From Nocardioides perillae (lineage in GTDB: Bacteria; Actinomycetota; Actinomycetes; Propionibacteriales; Nocardioidaceae), in the NCBI RefSeq assembly GCF_013409425.1, contig NZ_JACCAC010000001.1, forward strand, positions 3,286,001 through 3,350,000: 64,000 nucleotides of DNA, in the 5' to 3' direction. Shown here in pieces: positions 1 through 9,341 of this stretch (its first letter is position 1; every line of letters starts with the position of its first letter). The notes under the pieces were generated by a model, which did not search any database, had not been told where the DNA came from, and worked only from the letters and a program-made list of their open reading frames with translations. Position numbers and translations under genes: made by a program.

Positions 1-184
1 CCTGCGTGCTCGAGGACGCCGGGTCGCCGGCGAGGACGCCGCTGCCGATCGTCGTGCCGGTCGCCGCGACGGCGACGGTCGACCACACCAGGCCGCTGCG
101 CACGGCAGCACGCGTGGCCTGGGCCGGCTGGGGACGGGCGGGGGCGGAGCGGTGCTTCGGGACGTACTTCTCACGCTGAGGCAC
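1..184 (-). CDS. N-terminal part of an unidentified membrane or exported protein (cut by window edge)
   Basis: An open frame begins at a GTG at 184 and runs off the left edge, giving 61 codons. The N-terminus is basic (MPQREKYVPKHRS), followed by an alanine/proline-rich stretch and one hydrophobic segment at about residues 33-55 that could be a signal anchor or signal peptide. Such basic KYVPKHR heads occur on actinobacterial exported cell-wall hydrolases, but no catalytic domain is inside the window, so I do not assign one. No clear Shine-Dalgarno is seen. The 211 bases between this start and the phoH stop hold no convincing gene. Confidence 0.55.
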   Translation of the reverse strand, partial: MPQREKYVPKHRSAPARPQPAQATRAAVRSGLVWSTVAVAATGTTIGSGVLAGDPASSSTQ

Positions 185-395
185 AGGGGAGGGCTCACTG
201 GGTCGGGGGCAGGGGGCCAGCGGCCACCATGCCTGACGCCCCCACCAGGTGCAAACCCATCCGCACAGGTGATCCGGCACACGTCGCCGCGCGCCGCCAC
301 ACGAGCCCCGCCAGACCTGTCGGCCCCTCCCGCACCACCGCGACCCTCAGTGCACGAGCCCGTGGGGCGGCGGTGCGGGTGCGGCCCGCGGCGAC

Positions 396-1727
396 TCAGA
401 GGGTCACGTGCTCGAGCACCTCGGTGACCAGCGCCGCGATGGGCGAGCGCTCGGAGCGGGTGAGTGTGACGTGGGCGAAGAGCGGGTGGCCCTTGAGCTT
501 GTCGACGACCGCGACGACGCCGTCGTGGCGACCGACCCGCAGGTTGTCGCGCTGCGCGACGTCGTGCGTCAGCACCACCTTCGACCCCGCGCCGATGCGC
601 GAGAGCACGGTCAGCAGCACGTTGCGCTCCAGCGACTGCGCCTCGTCGACGATGACGAAGGAGTCGTGCAGCGAGCGGCCGCGGATGTGGGTCAGCGGGA
701 GCACCTCGAGCATGCCGCGCTCGAGGATCTCCTCGACCACCTCGCGCGAGGTGAGCGCTCCCAGGGTGTCGAAGACCGCCTGCCCCCAGGGCGACATCTT
801 CTCCTGCTCGGAGCCGGGCAGGTAGCCCAGCTCCTGCCCACCGACGGCGAAGAGCGGCCGGAAGACCACGACCTTCTGGTGCTGCCCGCGCTCGAGCACG
901 GCCTCGAGGCCCGCGCACAGCGCCATCGCCGACTTGCCGGTGCCCGCGCGGCCACCGAGCGAGACGATGCCGACTTCGGGGTCGAGCAGCATCTCCAGCG
1001 CGATGCGCTGCTCGGCCGAGCGGCCGTGCACCCCGAAGGCCTCGCGGTCGCCGCGCACCAGGTGCACCTGCTTGTCGGGTCCGACGCGGCCGAGCGCCGT
1101 GCCGCGCTCGGAGACCAGCACGAGGCCGGTGTGGCAAGGCAGGTCGCGGGCCTGGTCCAGGTCGAGCACCCCGTCGTCGTACAGCTCGTCGAGGTCGACG
1201 CCCGCGACCTCCAGCTCGGCCATGCCGGTGTAGCCCGTGTCGGACTCGTGGACGGCGTCGGCGCGGTACTCCTGCGCGTCGAGGCCGACCGCGGAGGCCT
1301 TGATGCGCATCGGGAGGTCCTTGGAGACCACGGTGACGCGGAAGCCCTCGTCGGCGAGGTTGCGCGCGACCGCGAGGATGCGGGTGTCGTTGTCGCCGAG
1401 CCGGAAGCCCGACGGCAGCGCGCTGGGGTCGGTGTGGTTGAGCTCGACGCGCAGCGTGCCGCCGTGCTCCCCCACCGGCACGGGCTGGTCGAGGCGGCCG
1501 TGCTCGACCCGCATCTCGTCGAGGGTGCGCAGAGCCGTGCGGGCGAAGAAGCCGAGCTCGGGGTGGTGGCGCTTCCCCTCGAGCTCGGTGATCACCACGA
1601 CGGGGAGGACGACCTCGTGCTCCTCGAAGCGCCGCAGCGCCCCGGGGTCGGCCAGCAGGACGCTGGTGTCGAGGACGTAGGTGCGGACGCGGGCCTTGCT
1701 GGTCGACGTGGTGCTCAACGCGGTCAT
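396..1727 (-). CDS. PhoH family protein with N-terminal PIN domain (PhoH2 type)
   Basis: 443 residues from the ATG at 1727, which has a purine-rich GTGAGGGG just upstream. The N-terminal third is a PIN nuclease domain: [11 protein letters not shown] near residue 15 and acidic residues around LGDNDTR near 119. The C-terminal half is the PhoH P-loop ATPase, with Walker A GRAGTGKS at about 259-266 and Walker B FVIVDEAQ further on. PIN-PhoH fusions (Rv1095/PhoH2 in mycobacteria) are RNA helicase-ribonucleases. It shares a neighbourhood with uppS and hemolysin III as in mycobacteria. Up to nine more residues would be added by an upstream GTG at 1751. Confidence 0.9.
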   Translation of the reverse strand: MTALSTTSTSKARVRTYVLDTSVLLADPGALRRFEEHEVVLPVVVITELEGKRHHPELGFFARTALRTLDEMRVEHGRLDQPVPVGEHGGTLRVELNHTDPSALPSGFRLGDNDTRILAVARNLADEGFRVTVVSKDLPMRIKASAVGLDAQEYRADAVHESDTGYTGMAELEVAGVDLDELYDDGVLDLDQARDLPCHTGLVLVSERGTALGRVGPDKQVHLVRGDREAFGVHGRSAEQRIALEMLLDPEVGIVSLGGRAGTGKSAMALCAGLEAVLERGQHQKVVVFRPLFAVGGQELGYLPGSEQEKMSPWGQAVFDTLGALTSREVVEEILERGMLEVLPLTHIRGRSLHDSFVIVDEAQSLERNVLLTVLSRIGAGSKVVLTHDVAQRDNLRVGRHDGVVAVVDKLKGHPLFAHVTLTRSERSPIAALVTEVLEHVTL

Positions 1728-2020
1728 CCCCTCACGAGGTCGCACGCGCACCCGCGCCCGGCCTCAGTCGACGCTGGTGGACCGGGTGACCCGACCGCCG
1801 GGGTGCCGGCTCCCGCGCAGCGGCGGCACCGGGCGGCGCGCGGCGCCCCCCGGACCTGCTGAGCGGTCGTGAGCGTCCACGGACGGGCCTCCTGGTGCAG
1901 CGGGCTTCCCCACCCGCCGGTCCCTCGGACGGTACGCCGCGCAGCCACCGGCAACGCGCGACACGCCCGGCCGCGAGGCGGCGGGCCGGTGAACGCCCGG
2001 GTGGCAGGTCCCGCGGGGGC
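1728..2020. other. 293-base intergenic stretch, nothing recognised
   Basis: Very GC-rich sequence between the start of phoH and the stop of uppS. Short open frames exist on both strands but have proline/arginine-rich composition typical of antisense or non-coding GC-rich DNA. No tRNA, riboswitch or strong hairpin was recognised. Confidence 0.4.
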
Positions 2021-2797
2021 TCAGACGCCGTGGCGGCGGTCGCGGTGCGCATAGGCCCGCATCGCCCGCAGGAAGTCCACGCGGCGGAAGTCGGGCCACA
2101 GGGCCTCGCAGAAGTAGAACTCCGAGCGGGCGCTCTGCCACAGCAGGAAGCCGCCGAGCCGCTGCTCCCCCGAGGTGCGGATCACCAGGTCGGGGTCGGG
2201 CTGGCCCTTGGTGTAGAGGTGCTCGGCGATGTGGTCGACGTCGAGGGTCTGCGCCAGCTCCTCGAGCGAGGTGCCCCGCTCGGCGTGCTCGAGCAGCAGC
2301 GAGCGCACGGCGTCGGCGATCTCGCGGCGCCCGCCGTAGCCCACGGCGATGTTGACGAGCATCCCGTCGGTCTCGCGCGTGGCCTCCTGCGCGGCCTTGA
2401 GGCGCGCCGCGGTCGCGGCCGGCAGCAGGTCGAGGGCGCCGACGGGGTGCAGCCGCCACCGGCCGGTCTCGGCGAGGGCGTCGACCGCGTCGGCGATGAT
2501 CGCCAGCAGCGGCTCGAGCTCGTCGGCGGGACGGTTGAGGTTGTCGGTCGAGAGCAGCCACAGCGTGACGACCTCGATGCCCACCTCCTCGCACCACCCG
2601 AGCAGCGGCTCGATGTTGGCGGCGCCGGCGCGGTGGCCGTGGGCGGTGTCCATGCCGACGGTGCGCGCCCAGCGACGGTTGCCGTCGAGCATCACCCCGA
2701 CGTGCTGGGGCAGCCGGTCGGTCGGCATCCGGCGCAGCATGCGCGCCTCGTAGGCCGGGTAGAGCACCCGGCGCACACCGTTCCTCCAGTCGGCCAC
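2021..2797 (-). CDS. uppS: Isoprenyl (cis-prenyl) transferase, UppS / Z-FPP synthase family
   Basis: 258 residues, the normal length. Condenses isopentenyl diphosphate units with an allylic primer to make the polyprenyl diphosphate carrier for cell-wall synthesis. The signature HVGVMLDGNRRWAR carries the catalytic Asp at residue 38. The C-terminal signature includes PDLVIRTSGEQRLGGFLLW and SEFYF, which bind the pyrophosphate and homoallylic substrate. Start is the GTG at 2797: a TAGCAT box sits 6 nt upstream on the minus strand, fitting a leaderless transcript. The short-chain Rv1086-type enzyme sits in the same neighbourhood in mycobacteria, so Z,E-farnesyl diphosphate could be the product; chain length cannot be read from the sequence. 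Confidence 0.92.
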   Translation of the reverse strand: MADWRNGVRRVLYPAYEARMLRRMPTDRLPQHVGVMLDGNRRWARTVGMDTAHGHRAGAANIEPLLGWCEEVGIEVVTLWLLSTDNLNRPADELEPLLAIIADAVDALAETGRWRLHPVGALDLLPAATAARLKAAQEATRETDGMLVNIAVGYGGRREIADAVRSLLLEHAERGTSLEELAQTLDVDHIAEHLYTKGQPDPDLVIRTSGEQRLGGFLLWQSARSEFYFCEALWPDFRRVDFLRAMRAYAHRDRRHGV

Positions 2798-2906
2798 CCG
2801 CGCATGCTACGCCGATCCACGCCCGCCGGGAGCCGCCCGCGCACCACCCCCGGCAGGCTCCCGACGACCCGCCGACCCCGACCTACGGTGCGGTAGGTTG
2901 TGGCCC

Positions 2907-3626
2907 ATGGACTCCCGCGCCTCGCACCTGCGGCAGGAGGCGGGCGAGCAGCTCCGAGAGCTGGTCGACGAGGTCAAGCCCCACCTGCGCGGCTGGCTGC
3001 ACCTGGCCACGGCCCCGCTCACCCTCGTCGCCGGCATCGTGCTCATCGCCCTGTCGCCGACGACGACGACCCGCATCGGCTCGACGGTCTTCATCGCCTC
3101 GGCGCTGGTGCTCTTCACCGTCTCCGCGGTCTACCACCGCGGCACGTGGTCACCGCGCACGTGGGCGGTGCTGCGGCGTCTCGACCACTCCAACATCTTC
3201 CTGCTGATCGCCGGGTCCTACACGCCGTTCACGCTCATCTTCCTCGAGGGTCGCGACGAGGTGCTGCTGCTGTCGATCGTCTGGACGGGCGCGGTGCTGG
3301 GAGTGCTCTTCCGCGTCTTCTGGGCCGACGCGCCGCGGTGGCTCTACACCCCGATCTACATCGCGCTCGGCTGGGCCGCGGTGTTCTTCGTCCCGGCGTT
3401 CGCCGGCGGCGTCGACACCGTCGGCCTCGGGATCGGCATCGCCAGCCTCGTGCTCGTGGCCGCCGGGGGCGTGCTCTACACCCTCGGCGGCGTGGTCTAC
3501 GGCCTCAAGCGGCCCGACCCGTCCCCGCGGTGGTTCGGCTTCCACGAGGTCTTCCACACCTTGACGATCCTGGCCTTCGTGGCCCACTACGTCGGCGTCT
3601 CGCTGGCGACCTACTCGCTGCGCTGA
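2907..3626 (+). CDS. trhA: Hemolysin III / PAQR family membrane protein
   Basis: 239 residues with seven hydrophobic segments. Conserved features are the first-helix SAVYHRGTWSPRTWAVLRR with the motif His, the following LDHSNIFLLIAGSYTPF, and the C-terminal FGFHEVFHTLTILAFVAHY with its His pair; these histidines and a serine are the putative metal-dependent hydrolase site of PAQR proteins. Start chosen at the ATG at 2907, because TAGGTT at 2894-2899 lies 7 nt upstream (leaderless); a GTG at 2898 would add three residues. Divergent from uppS, and its 3' end overlaps the next gene by 16 nt in convergent orientation. Function in bacteria is poorly defined (membrane energetics or lipid homeostasis). 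Confidence 0.9.
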   Translation: MDSRASHLRQEAGEQLRELVDEVKPHLRGWLHLATAPLTLVAGIVLIALSPTTTTRIGSTVFIASALVLFTVSAVYHRGTWSPRTWAVLRRLDHSNIFLLIAGSYTPFTLIFLEGRDEVLLLSIVWTGAVLGVLFRVFWADAPRWLYTPIYIALGWAAVFFVPAFAGGVDTVGLGIGIASLVLVAAGGVLYTLGGVVYGLKRPDPSPRWFGFHEVFHTLTILAFVAHYVGVSLATYSLR

Positions 3627-4492
3627 TCCCCTGCGGCGCCGCGACGCCGCGACGCGGTCCCCGCCTCGCCGCGCCCGGCACCACGGTCGACATCCCGTCC
3701 GTGGTCCCGGCGGTCGTCCCGGTCGTGGTCCCGGTCGCGGCGCGGGCTCGGCACCGACCCGGCGTACGCCGTGGGCTGCGCGCCGCGGCCGGCCAGCGCG
3801 AGCAGGGCGGCGGCCAGCAGACCCGCGACCAGGCCGTCGACCACGACCAGGGCGAGCAGCGCCAGCACGAGGCCGTCGACGGGCACCCCCTCGTCGCCGA
3901 CGAGGAGGTCGCGACCGACCAGCACGGCGACCGCGACCCCCGCGAGCCACGCGGTGCCGGCGACCGCGGCCGCCCCCGCCAGCCGGGCACGCGGGCGGGT
4001 CGCGAGGGGGCCGGCGGAGGCGGCCCACCAGTCGAGGACCCACGTCTGCGACAGCACCAGCCAGGCGGCGACGGCGACGCCGAGCTGAGGCGCGGCGAGG
4101 GTGGCGAGGGTCAGCGGCAGCGCTCCGAGCGCGGTGAGCCCCCCGACGACGAGGCCGGCCGCCACCGCGCGCCGGGCCAGGCTCCGCGGGCGGCGGCCGA
4201 CCTCGGGCGCACCCGCCTCGGGGGCCGCCCGGCCCGGCCGCGAGAGCACCGCGACCACGACGCCGACCGCGACCAGCACCCCGGCGACCGCGGTGCGGGT
4301 CCACCACGTGCGCTGGGCCTCATCGACCACCGCCGGGTCGCACAGGCCGTCCACCAGGCAGGGGTGGCGCGGGTCGAAGGGGGCGTAGAACGGCGAGGCG
4401 GACCAGCCGGCCCAGGTGAGGACGGCCAGGCCGACGAGCACGAGGAGGCCGGCGGCCCCGCGGAGGAGGTGGCTGCGGGAAGGTGCGGTCAC
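3611..4492 (-). CDS. Integral membrane protein of unknown function
   Basis: 293 residues from a GTG at 4492. About six hydrophobic segments: residues 9-27, a pair after the soluble loop with CLVDGLCDP, then several alanine/valine/leucine-rich spans up to about residue 235. The C-terminal 45 residues are hydrophilic and strongly charged (runs of Arg, Asp and His), a cytoplasmic tail. The two cysteines of the first loop could form an extracytoplasmic disulfide. I do not recognise the family. Codon position GC bias supports coding on this strand rather than the long open frames on the plus strand. Confidence 0.65.
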   Translation of the reverse strand: MTAPSRSHLLRGAAGLLVLVGLAVLTWAGWSASPFYAPFDPRHPCLVDGLCDPAVVDEAQRTWWTRTAVAGVLVAVGVVVAVLSRPGRAAPEAGAPEVGRRPRSLARRAVAAGLVVGGLTALGALPLTLATLAAPQLGVAVAAWLVLSQTWVLDWWAASAGPLATRPRARLAGAAAVAGTAWLAGVAVAVLVGRDLLVGDEGVPVDGLVLALLALVVVDGLVAGLLAAALLALAGRGAQPTAYAGSVPSPRRDRDHDRDDRRDHGRDVDRGAGRGEAGTASRRRGAAGDQRSE

Positions 4493-4695
4493 GCCCCCAT
4501 GGTCCCCCTGCGGGTCGCCCTCGACACCACCAGGACCCCGGGTGTGACCGGGGACGCGCACAAGATCACCCTCAGGTCCACCGCAGGAGGACCGATCTGG
4601 CTCAGGTCGGGGCCGCGGATGCCGTTCACTACCGACGTCGAGCGGCGCGGGCCCGGTCGACCGGAGCACCCGACCGCCCGCGTCGGAGATCCGCC

Positions 4696-5406
4696 ATGCC
4701 TCGGGCCACCACCCCCGGCAGCGCTGCTGCGCGCCCCGCCCCCCTGTCCGCGCCCCTGTCGCCGGCTGCGGCCCTGCTGCTGCTCGTCGCGCTGGTCGCG
4801 CCGCTGCTCGGTGCTCAGCTGGTGCTCGGTGCCCGCGCCGACGCCGCCGCCCCGGCCACCTCGACCGCCCCGGCCACCCGGGTGGCGGGGGCCGTCGACG
4901 AGAGCCGCGTGCTGGTGCTGGGGGACTCGCTCACCTGGCGCGGACGCTCCGAGCTCGCCGCGGCGCACCCGTCGTGGACGATCGACGGCGTGCGCGGCCG
5001 CAGCGTCCTCGAGCTGCCCTGGCTGCTGCGGGCGCACCTGCGCAGCAGCACCCCGGACGCCGTCGTGGTCGCCCTCGGCACCAACACCGCGCGCCGCTGG
5101 ACCAAGGACTCCTACCGCCGGGCCGCCGCCCTCGTGCCCCGCGGCGTGCCGCTCGTCTTCGTCACGCCCTACCGCGACCCCCGCGCCGACACCACCCGCA
5201 ACGCGCGGGTGAAGGCCGAGCGTGCGACGCGCTACGCGACCTGGATGCGCGAGCTCGCCCGCGAGGGCGGTCGCCGCTGCGTGGCCGACTGGCGCGCCCT
5301 GGCCGCGCAGCACCGCTGGCTGCTCATCGACGGCGTCCACCAGACCCCGCCGGCCGAGCAGACCTGGGCCCGGGTCGTCGGCGACGCGGTCGCCCGCTGC
5401 AGCTGA
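4696..5406 (+). CDS. Secreted SGNH/GDSL-type hydrolase
   Basis: 236 residues from the ATG at 4696, with GGAG about 8 nt upstream. An N-terminal hydrophobic segment (about residues 22-45) looks like a signal peptide or anchor ending near ARADA. The SGNH blocks are visible: block I VLVLGDSLTW with the nucleophile Ser, a conserved glycine region near GVRGRS, block III VALGTNT, and block V near the C-terminus IDGVHQTP with the catalytic Asp and His. Family members are esterases or acetylhydrolases acting on polysaccharides or lipids; substrate unknown. The adjacent membrane protein is transcribed divergently. Confidence 0.85.
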   Translation: MPRATTPGSAAARPAPLSAPLSPAAALLLLVALVAPLLGAQLVLGARADAAAPATSTAPATRVAGAVDESRVLVLGDSLTWRGRSELAAAHPSWTIDGVRGRSVLELPWLLRAHLRSSTPDAVVVALGTNTARRWTKDSYRRAAALVPRGVPLVFVTPYRDPRADTTRNARVKAERATRYATWMRELAREGGRRCVADWRALAAQHRWLLIDGVHQTPPAEQTWARVVGDAVARCS

Positions 5407-5416
5407 GCCTGGACGC

Positions 5417-5920
5417 TCAGAGCACCTGCTCGCCGTACATCTCCCCCAGCGGGTCGGCGATCAGCTCGATGCGCGCGCCGTCGGGGTCGGTGAAGTAGAC
5501 CGACACCCCGCTGTGCACGACGTGCTCGACACCGGCCTCGGTCAGGCGGGCCACGAGCTCCTCCCACCGCGCCGGGTCGACCGAGATCGCGACGTGGTGC
5601 AGCCCGCCGAGGACCTCGGCGTAGGGCCCGACGTCGAGGCCGGGGAAGTCGAAGAAGGCCAGCAGGTTCTCGTGGCCGATGTCGAAGAAGAAGTGCGACG
5701 ACCCGGGGTAGTCACGGTTCTCGATCAGCTCGGTGAGCGGGAAGCCGAGCAGGTCCTGGTAGAAGCGCACGGTCCGCTCCACGTCGCTGCTCACCAGCGC
5801 GGTGTGGTGCAGCCCGCGCGCGGTCGACGCGGGCCGCTCGCCGGCGGGGCGCAGGTGCGCCTCCCGGATCCGGGCGCGTGCGGCGGCCACCGCCTCGAGG
5901 TCGACGTCGGTCTGGGTCAC
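5417..5920 (-). CDS. VOC (glyoxalase/dioxygenase fold) family protein
   Basis: 167 residues from a GTG at 5920 preceded by AGGAGGAGCC. Two beta-alpha-beta-beta-beta modules are seen: the first starts LHHTALVSSDVERTVRFYQD, the second LGGLHHVAISVD. Candidate metal ligands are the His of LHHTAL, the His of LHHVAI and the Glu of RIELIADP, as in type I extradiol dioxygenases or glyoxalases. It lies downstream of the pirin gene on the same strand with a gap of about 100 nt, so it is probably co-transcribed and under the same MarR control. Pirin and VOC proteins are both cupin/VOC metal enzymes tied to quercetin-like ring cleavage, but the substrate is not defined. Confidence 0.85.
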   Translation of the reverse strand: MTQTDVDLEAVAAARARIREAHLRPAGERPASTARGLHHTALVSSDVERTVRFYQDLLGFPLTELIENRDYPGSSHFFFDIGHENLLAFFDFPGLDVGPYAEVLGGLHHVAISVDPARWEELVARLTEAGVEHVVHSGVSVYFTDPDGARIELIADPLGEMYGEQVL

Positions 5921-6022
5921 GGCTCCTCCTGGGGAGTGCGTCAGGGGCTGGGGCTGGTCGGGCCGGCGGGGCCGGTGGGGCCGGTGGGAACGGGGGCCGG
6001 CGGGACTGGTGGGCTGGCGGGG

Positions 6023-6790
6023 TCAGGCGGCGATGCCGGCGTGCATCTCCCACACCAGCACCTCGGCGGGCTCGGTCGCGGTGACCCGCTGACCGCCGGT
6101 GGCCGTGAACCGCACGGCGTCGCCCTTCTCCAGCGCGCCGGCGCCCTCGAGCGTCACGGCACCGCGGGGGACGAAGAGGTGGAGGTAGGGCGCGTCGGGC
6201 AGCTCGACCGACCCGCCGGGCTGCAGCCGGGCGACGTGCAGCGCGGCGTAGCGGTTCTGGATGCGGATCGCGGTCGCGTCGGCGTGCTGCGGCATGCCGG
6301 AGGCGACGGTCACGAGGCCGCCGGAGAGCAGCTCGTGGTCGATCTCGAGCTGCTCGTAGCCCGGCTGCACGCCGGAGGAGTCGGGGACGACCCACATCTG
6401 CACGAAGTGGACCGGGTCCTGGTGGGTCTCGCCACCGAGGCGCCACGAGTCGTTCTTCTCCGAGTGCAGGATGCCGCGGCCCGCCGACATCCGCTGCGCC
6501 AGTCCGGGGTAGATGACGCCGTTGTGGCCGGTGGAGTCCTGGTGCACCAGCGAGCCCTCCATCACCCAGGTGACGATCTCCATGTCGCGGTGCGGGTGGG
6601 TGTCGAAGCCGGTGCCGGCCATGACCACGTCGTCGTTGTTGACCATCAGCAGCCCGTGGTGGGTGTTGCGGTGGTCGTAGTGGTGGCCGAAGGAGAAGGA
6701 GTGGTGCGAGTCCAACCAGCCGACCTGGGTGCTGAAGCGGTCGGCGGCACGGCGCACGTCGACGCTGGGGGTGAGCTGCACGGTGCTCAT
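6023..6790 (-). CDS. Pirin family protein (bicupin)
   Basis: 255 residues, start ATG at 6790 with AGGAGG 6 nt upstream. The N-terminal cupin carries the iron-binding cluster: DTHPHRDMEIVTWVMEG, then SLVHQDSTGHNGVIYPG and GRGILHSEK, containing the conserved His residues and Glu. The C-terminal cupin begins around residue 155. Bacterial pirins have quercetin 2,3-dioxygenase or redox-sensing activity. The gene is divergent from a MarR regulator, with a 20-base dyad between them, so it is probably derepressed by a ligand of that regulator. Confidence 0.9.
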   Translation of the reverse strand: MSTVQLTPSVDVRRAADRFSTQVGWLDSHHSFSFGHHYDHRNTHHGLLMVNNDDVVMAGTGFDTHPHRDMEIVTWVMEGSLVHQDSTGHNGVIYPGLAQRMSAGRGILHSEKNDSWRLGGETHQDPVHFVQMWVVPDSSGVQPGYEQLEIDHELLSGGLVTVASGMPQHADATAIRIQNRYAALHVARLQPGGSVELPDAPYLHLFVPRGAVTLEGAGALEKGDAVRFTATGGQRVTATEPAEVLVWEMHAGIAA

Positions 6791-6829
6791 GGTCTGCCTC
6801 CTGGGGATGACGGGGCGGTCACACGCTCA

Positions 6830-6849
6830 AGTTACATGACGCATCAACT
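6830..6849. promoter_or_regulatory. Candidate MarR operator in the pirin/marR divergent promoter
   Basis: An imperfect dyad, AGTT at each end reading inward with the core ATGACGCAT, lies in the 78-base gap between the pirin start and the MarR start. It overlaps the likely -35 region of marR, whose -10 is TAGGCT at 6857-6862, and sits about 40 bases upstream of the pirin start. Placement and symmetry fit MarR-family autoregulation. Binding is inferred, not shown. Confidence 0.5.
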
Positions 6850-6868
6850 ATTCCGGTAGGCTCGCCTC

Positions 6869-7390
6869 GTGACCGCACCCGGACCCTGGCTCGACGACGA
6901 CGAGCAGCGCGTGTGGCGGCAGTGGCTGGCCGTCAGCGCCCGGCTGCCCGCGGCGCTGCACCGGCAGCTGCAGGAGGGCACGGGCCTCTCGCTGCCCGAC
7001 TTCGACGTGCTGGTGCGGCTGACCGACACGCTCCCCGACGCTGACGCGCCCACGGTGCGCGACGCGGGAGGCGCCGCCACCGCAGACGGGACGAGCGCGG
7101 CGCGGCTGCGGGTCGGCGACCTCGCCGAGGCGCTGCAGTGGGAGCGCAGCCGGCTCTCGCACCACCTGCGCCGCATGGAGGGCCGCGGCCTCGTGGCCCG
7201 CGAGGAGTGCGCCGACGACGGGCGCGGCGCTTTCGTGGTGCTGACCCCCGCGGGCCGCGCCGCGATCGAGGCCGCCGCCCCCGACCACGTGCGCCTCGTG
7301 CGCTCCCTCGTCTTCGACGCGCTCACGCCTGCCCAGGTGACGGCCCTGGGCGAGGTCACGGCCGCGGTGCTCGCCCGCCTCGACGCCTGA
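6869..7390 (+). CDS. MarR family transcriptional regulator
   Basis: 173 residues from the GTG at 6869; TAGGCT at 6857-6862 is 6 nt upstream, consistent with a leaderless message. The winged helix is seen in LRVGDLAEALQWERSRLSHHLRRMEGRGLV (recognition helix around SRLSHHLRRM) followed by a wing AREECADDGRGAFVVLT. A glycine/alanine-rich insertion (about residues 55-72) precedes the HTH and is unusual in the family. It is divergent from pirin-VOC and probably represses both itself and that pair. Confidence 0.88.
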   Translation: MTAPGPWLDDDEQRVWRQWLAVSARLPAALHRQLQEGTGLSLPDFDVLVRLTDTLPDADAPTVRDAGGAATADGTSAARLRVGDLAEALQWERSRLSHHLRRMEGRGLVAREECADDGRGAFVVLTPAGRAAIEAAAPDHVRLVRSLVFDALTPAQVTALGEVTAAVLARLDA

Positions 7391-7440
7391 GGCACGCCTG
7401 CCCGCCTGCCTGCCTCGGCGTCGCCGGACGGACGGGCGCG

Positions 7441-8550
7441 TCACCGGCGGCGGTGCACGGCGACCTCGGTCGCCTTCACGGCGAAGAGCGCCCGGTCGCC
7501 CGGCGCGAGGTCGAGCTCGGCCGCGGCCTGCACCGTCACCTCGGCAGCCAGGTCGCCGGCCCGCAGCCGGACCCGGTCGCCGTGGGGCTCGACGTCGGTG
7601 ACGACCACCGGCAGGGCGTTGCGGGGGCTGCCGCCGGGTGCGTCGCGGTGCACCGCGACCGCGGTCGGCCGGAAGACCGCGACCACCTCCTCGCCCTCGG
7701 CCGGGGGGCCGTCGGCCGGGTCGGGCTCCCCGACGACGCGTCTCCCGTCGGCGGTCTCGACCGCCCCGCCCCGCCACCGCCCCGCGACCAGGTCGAGGCC
7801 CGCGATCCGGGCGGCGAAGGCACTGCGCGGGCGGGTGAGCACGTCGGTCGTCGCGCCGGCCTCGACCACCCGGCCGGCCTCGAGCACCACCACCCAGTCG
7901 GCCAGCAGCAGCGCGTCGAGCACGTCGTGGGTCACCACGAGCACCGTGCGCGCGGCCAGCACCCGGCGCAGCACCTGGCGCAGCGCGGGCGCCACCGCGA
8001 CGTCGAGCGCCGCCATCGGCTCGTCGAGCAGCAGCAGCGACGGGTCGGCGGCCAGTGCCCGGGCCAGCGCGACCCGCTGGGCCTGCCCACCCGACAGTGC
8101 CGCCGGTCGGCGGTCGGCCAGGTCCTCCACCCCCACCTCGGCGAGCCAGCGGGCGGCCTGGCGCTGGGCCGTACGGCGGGGGGTGCCGGCGGCGCGCGGG
8201 CCGAAGGCGACGTTGTCGCGGGCCGAGAGGTGCGGGAAGAGCAGCGGGTCCTGGGCCAGGGTGGCGACCCGCCGGTCGTGAGGCGGCACCCACGTCGAGG
8301 TGCGGCCGCGTGCCGCGACAGTGAGGGGGCGGCCGTCGAGCACCACCTCGCCCGCGGCCGGCCGCAGCAGCCCGGCGACCGCGGCGAGGAGGGTGGACTT
8401 GCCGGCACCGTTGGCGCCCAGCAGCGCGACGGTCTTGCCGGCGGCGACGTCGAGCGCCACGTCCACGCCGCGCTCGGGCACGACGACCCGTGCCTGCAGA
8501 CCGGTCGCAGGGACGGCCACGGGGCTGGTCGCGGGTCCGCGGCGCGTCAC
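7441..8550 (-). CDS. modC: Molybdate ABC transporter ATP-binding protein
   Basis: 369 residues from a GTG at 8550. Walker [11 protein letters not shown]-loop at [11 protein letters not shown], signature [16 protein letters not shown], Walker [13 protein letters not shown] and switch His VVTHD are all present. The C-terminal region from about residue 300 is a TOBE/Mop domain that binds oxyanion. The start overlaps the modB stop by 4 nt (GTGA), so the genes are translationally coupled. Last gene of a moeA - HTH/TOBE - modA - modB - modC block; it converges on marR with a 50-base gap. Confidence 0.92.
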   Translation of the reverse strand: MTRRGPATSPVAVPATGLQARVVVPERGVDVALDVAAGKTVALLGANGAGKSTLLAAVAGLLRPAAGEVVLDGRPLTVAARGRTSTWVPPHDRRVATLAQDPLLFPHLSARDNVAFGPRAAGTPRRTAQRQAARWLAEVGVEDLADRRPAALSGGQAQRVALARALAADPSLLLLDEPMAALDVAVAPALRQVLRRVLAARTVLVVTHDVLDALLLADWVVVLEAGRVVEAGATTDVLTRPRSAFAARIAGLDLVAGRWRGGAVETADGRRVVGEPDPADGPPAEGEEVVAVFRPTAVAVHRDAPGGSPRNALPVVVTDVEPHGDRVRLRAGDLAAEVTVQAAAELDLAPGDRALFAVKATEVAVHRRR

Positions 8551-9341
8551 AGGGCGCTCCCCCGGCCCTGCCGGGCGGTGCCGATGACGAGCACGGCGAC
8601 CACGACGAGCACCAGCGAGAGGGCGACGGCGGCGTCGGCGTCGGACTCGCGCTGCACGAAGATCAGCAGCGGCAGCGTTTGCGTGGTGCCCTGCAGGCTG
8701 CCGGCGAAGGTCAGCGTGGCACCGAACTCGCCGAGCGAGCGGGCGAAGGCGAGCACCGACCCGGAGACCAGCCCGGGCAGCACGAGCGGCAGCGTCACCC
8801 GCCGCAGGACCGTGCCGGGCGCGGCGCCGAGCGAGGCCGCGACCTGCTCGTAGCGCTCCCCCGCAGTGCGCAGCGCCCCCTCGAGGCTGACCACGAGGAA
8901 GGGCAGCGACACGAAGGTCTGCGCCAGCACGACCGCGGCGGTGGTGAAGGCGACCTCGAGGCCCAGCACCTCCAGGGTGCCGCCGAGCAGCCCGCGCCGG
9001 CCGAAGGTGTAGAGCAGCGCGATGCCGCCGACCACCGGCGGGAGCACGAGCGGGAGCAGCACCAGCGAGCGCAGCACGCCCTGGCCGCGGAAGGTCGTGC
9101 GCGCGAGGACCAGGGCCATCGGCGCGCCCAGGAGCAGGCACAGCACGGTGGCGGCCGCCGAGGTGCGCAGGCTCAGCCCGAGCGCGGACAGGGCGGCCGG
9201 CGAGGTGACGAGGGACGGCAGCGCGGCCCAGTCGACGCGGGCGACCATGGCCGCGAGGGGCAGCAGGACGAACGCTGCCCCCAGCGCGGCCGGCGCCCAG
9301 GTCCACCGCGGCAGGCCCGTCCCCCCGGGGCCGGGGCTCAC
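8547..9341 (-). CDS. modB: Molybdate ABC transporter permease
   Basis: 264 residues from the GTG at 9341, which overlaps the modA stop by 4 nt. About six membrane segments and the cytoplasmic EAA loop [26 protein letters not shown] region, which docks to ModC, are seen near residue 165. The [23 protein letters not shown] motif after it is characteristic of the ModB/CysT group. Works with ModA and ModC to import molybdate for the MoeA pathway encoded next door. Confidence 0.92.
   Translation of the reverse strand: MSPGPGGTGLPRWTWAPAALGAAFVLLPLAAMVARVDWAALPSLVTSPAALSALGLSLRTSAAATVLCLLLGAPMALVLARTTFRGQGVLRSLVLLPLVLPPVVGGIALLYTFGRRGLLGGTLEVLGLEVAFTTAAVVLAQTFVSLPFLVVSLEGALRTAGERYEQVAASLGAAPGTVLRRVTLPLVLPGLVSGSVLAFARSLGEFGATLTFAGSLQGTTQTLPLLIFVQRESDADAAVALSLVLVVVAVLVIGTARQGRGSAL

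Noticed and set aside
185..395. c-di-AMP (ydaO-type) riboswitch upstream of the cut left-edge gene
   Set aside because: Such riboswitches often precede wall hydrolase genes in Actinobacteria, so I looked, but the conserved GGGTGAATC-type core and pairing elements are not present.
408..1862. Long plus-strand open frame of 484 codons opposite phoH
   Set aside because: It is the mirror of the PhoH gene; its composition (Val/Glu/Asp/Arg-rich without domains) is typical of antisense frames in GC-rich DNA, whereas the minus strand shows complete PIN and PhoH motifs.
2900..5212. 770-codon plus-strand frame across trhA and the membrane protein
   Set aside because: It crosses two real genes in another frame and is Arg/Pro/Ala-rich with no recognisable fold.
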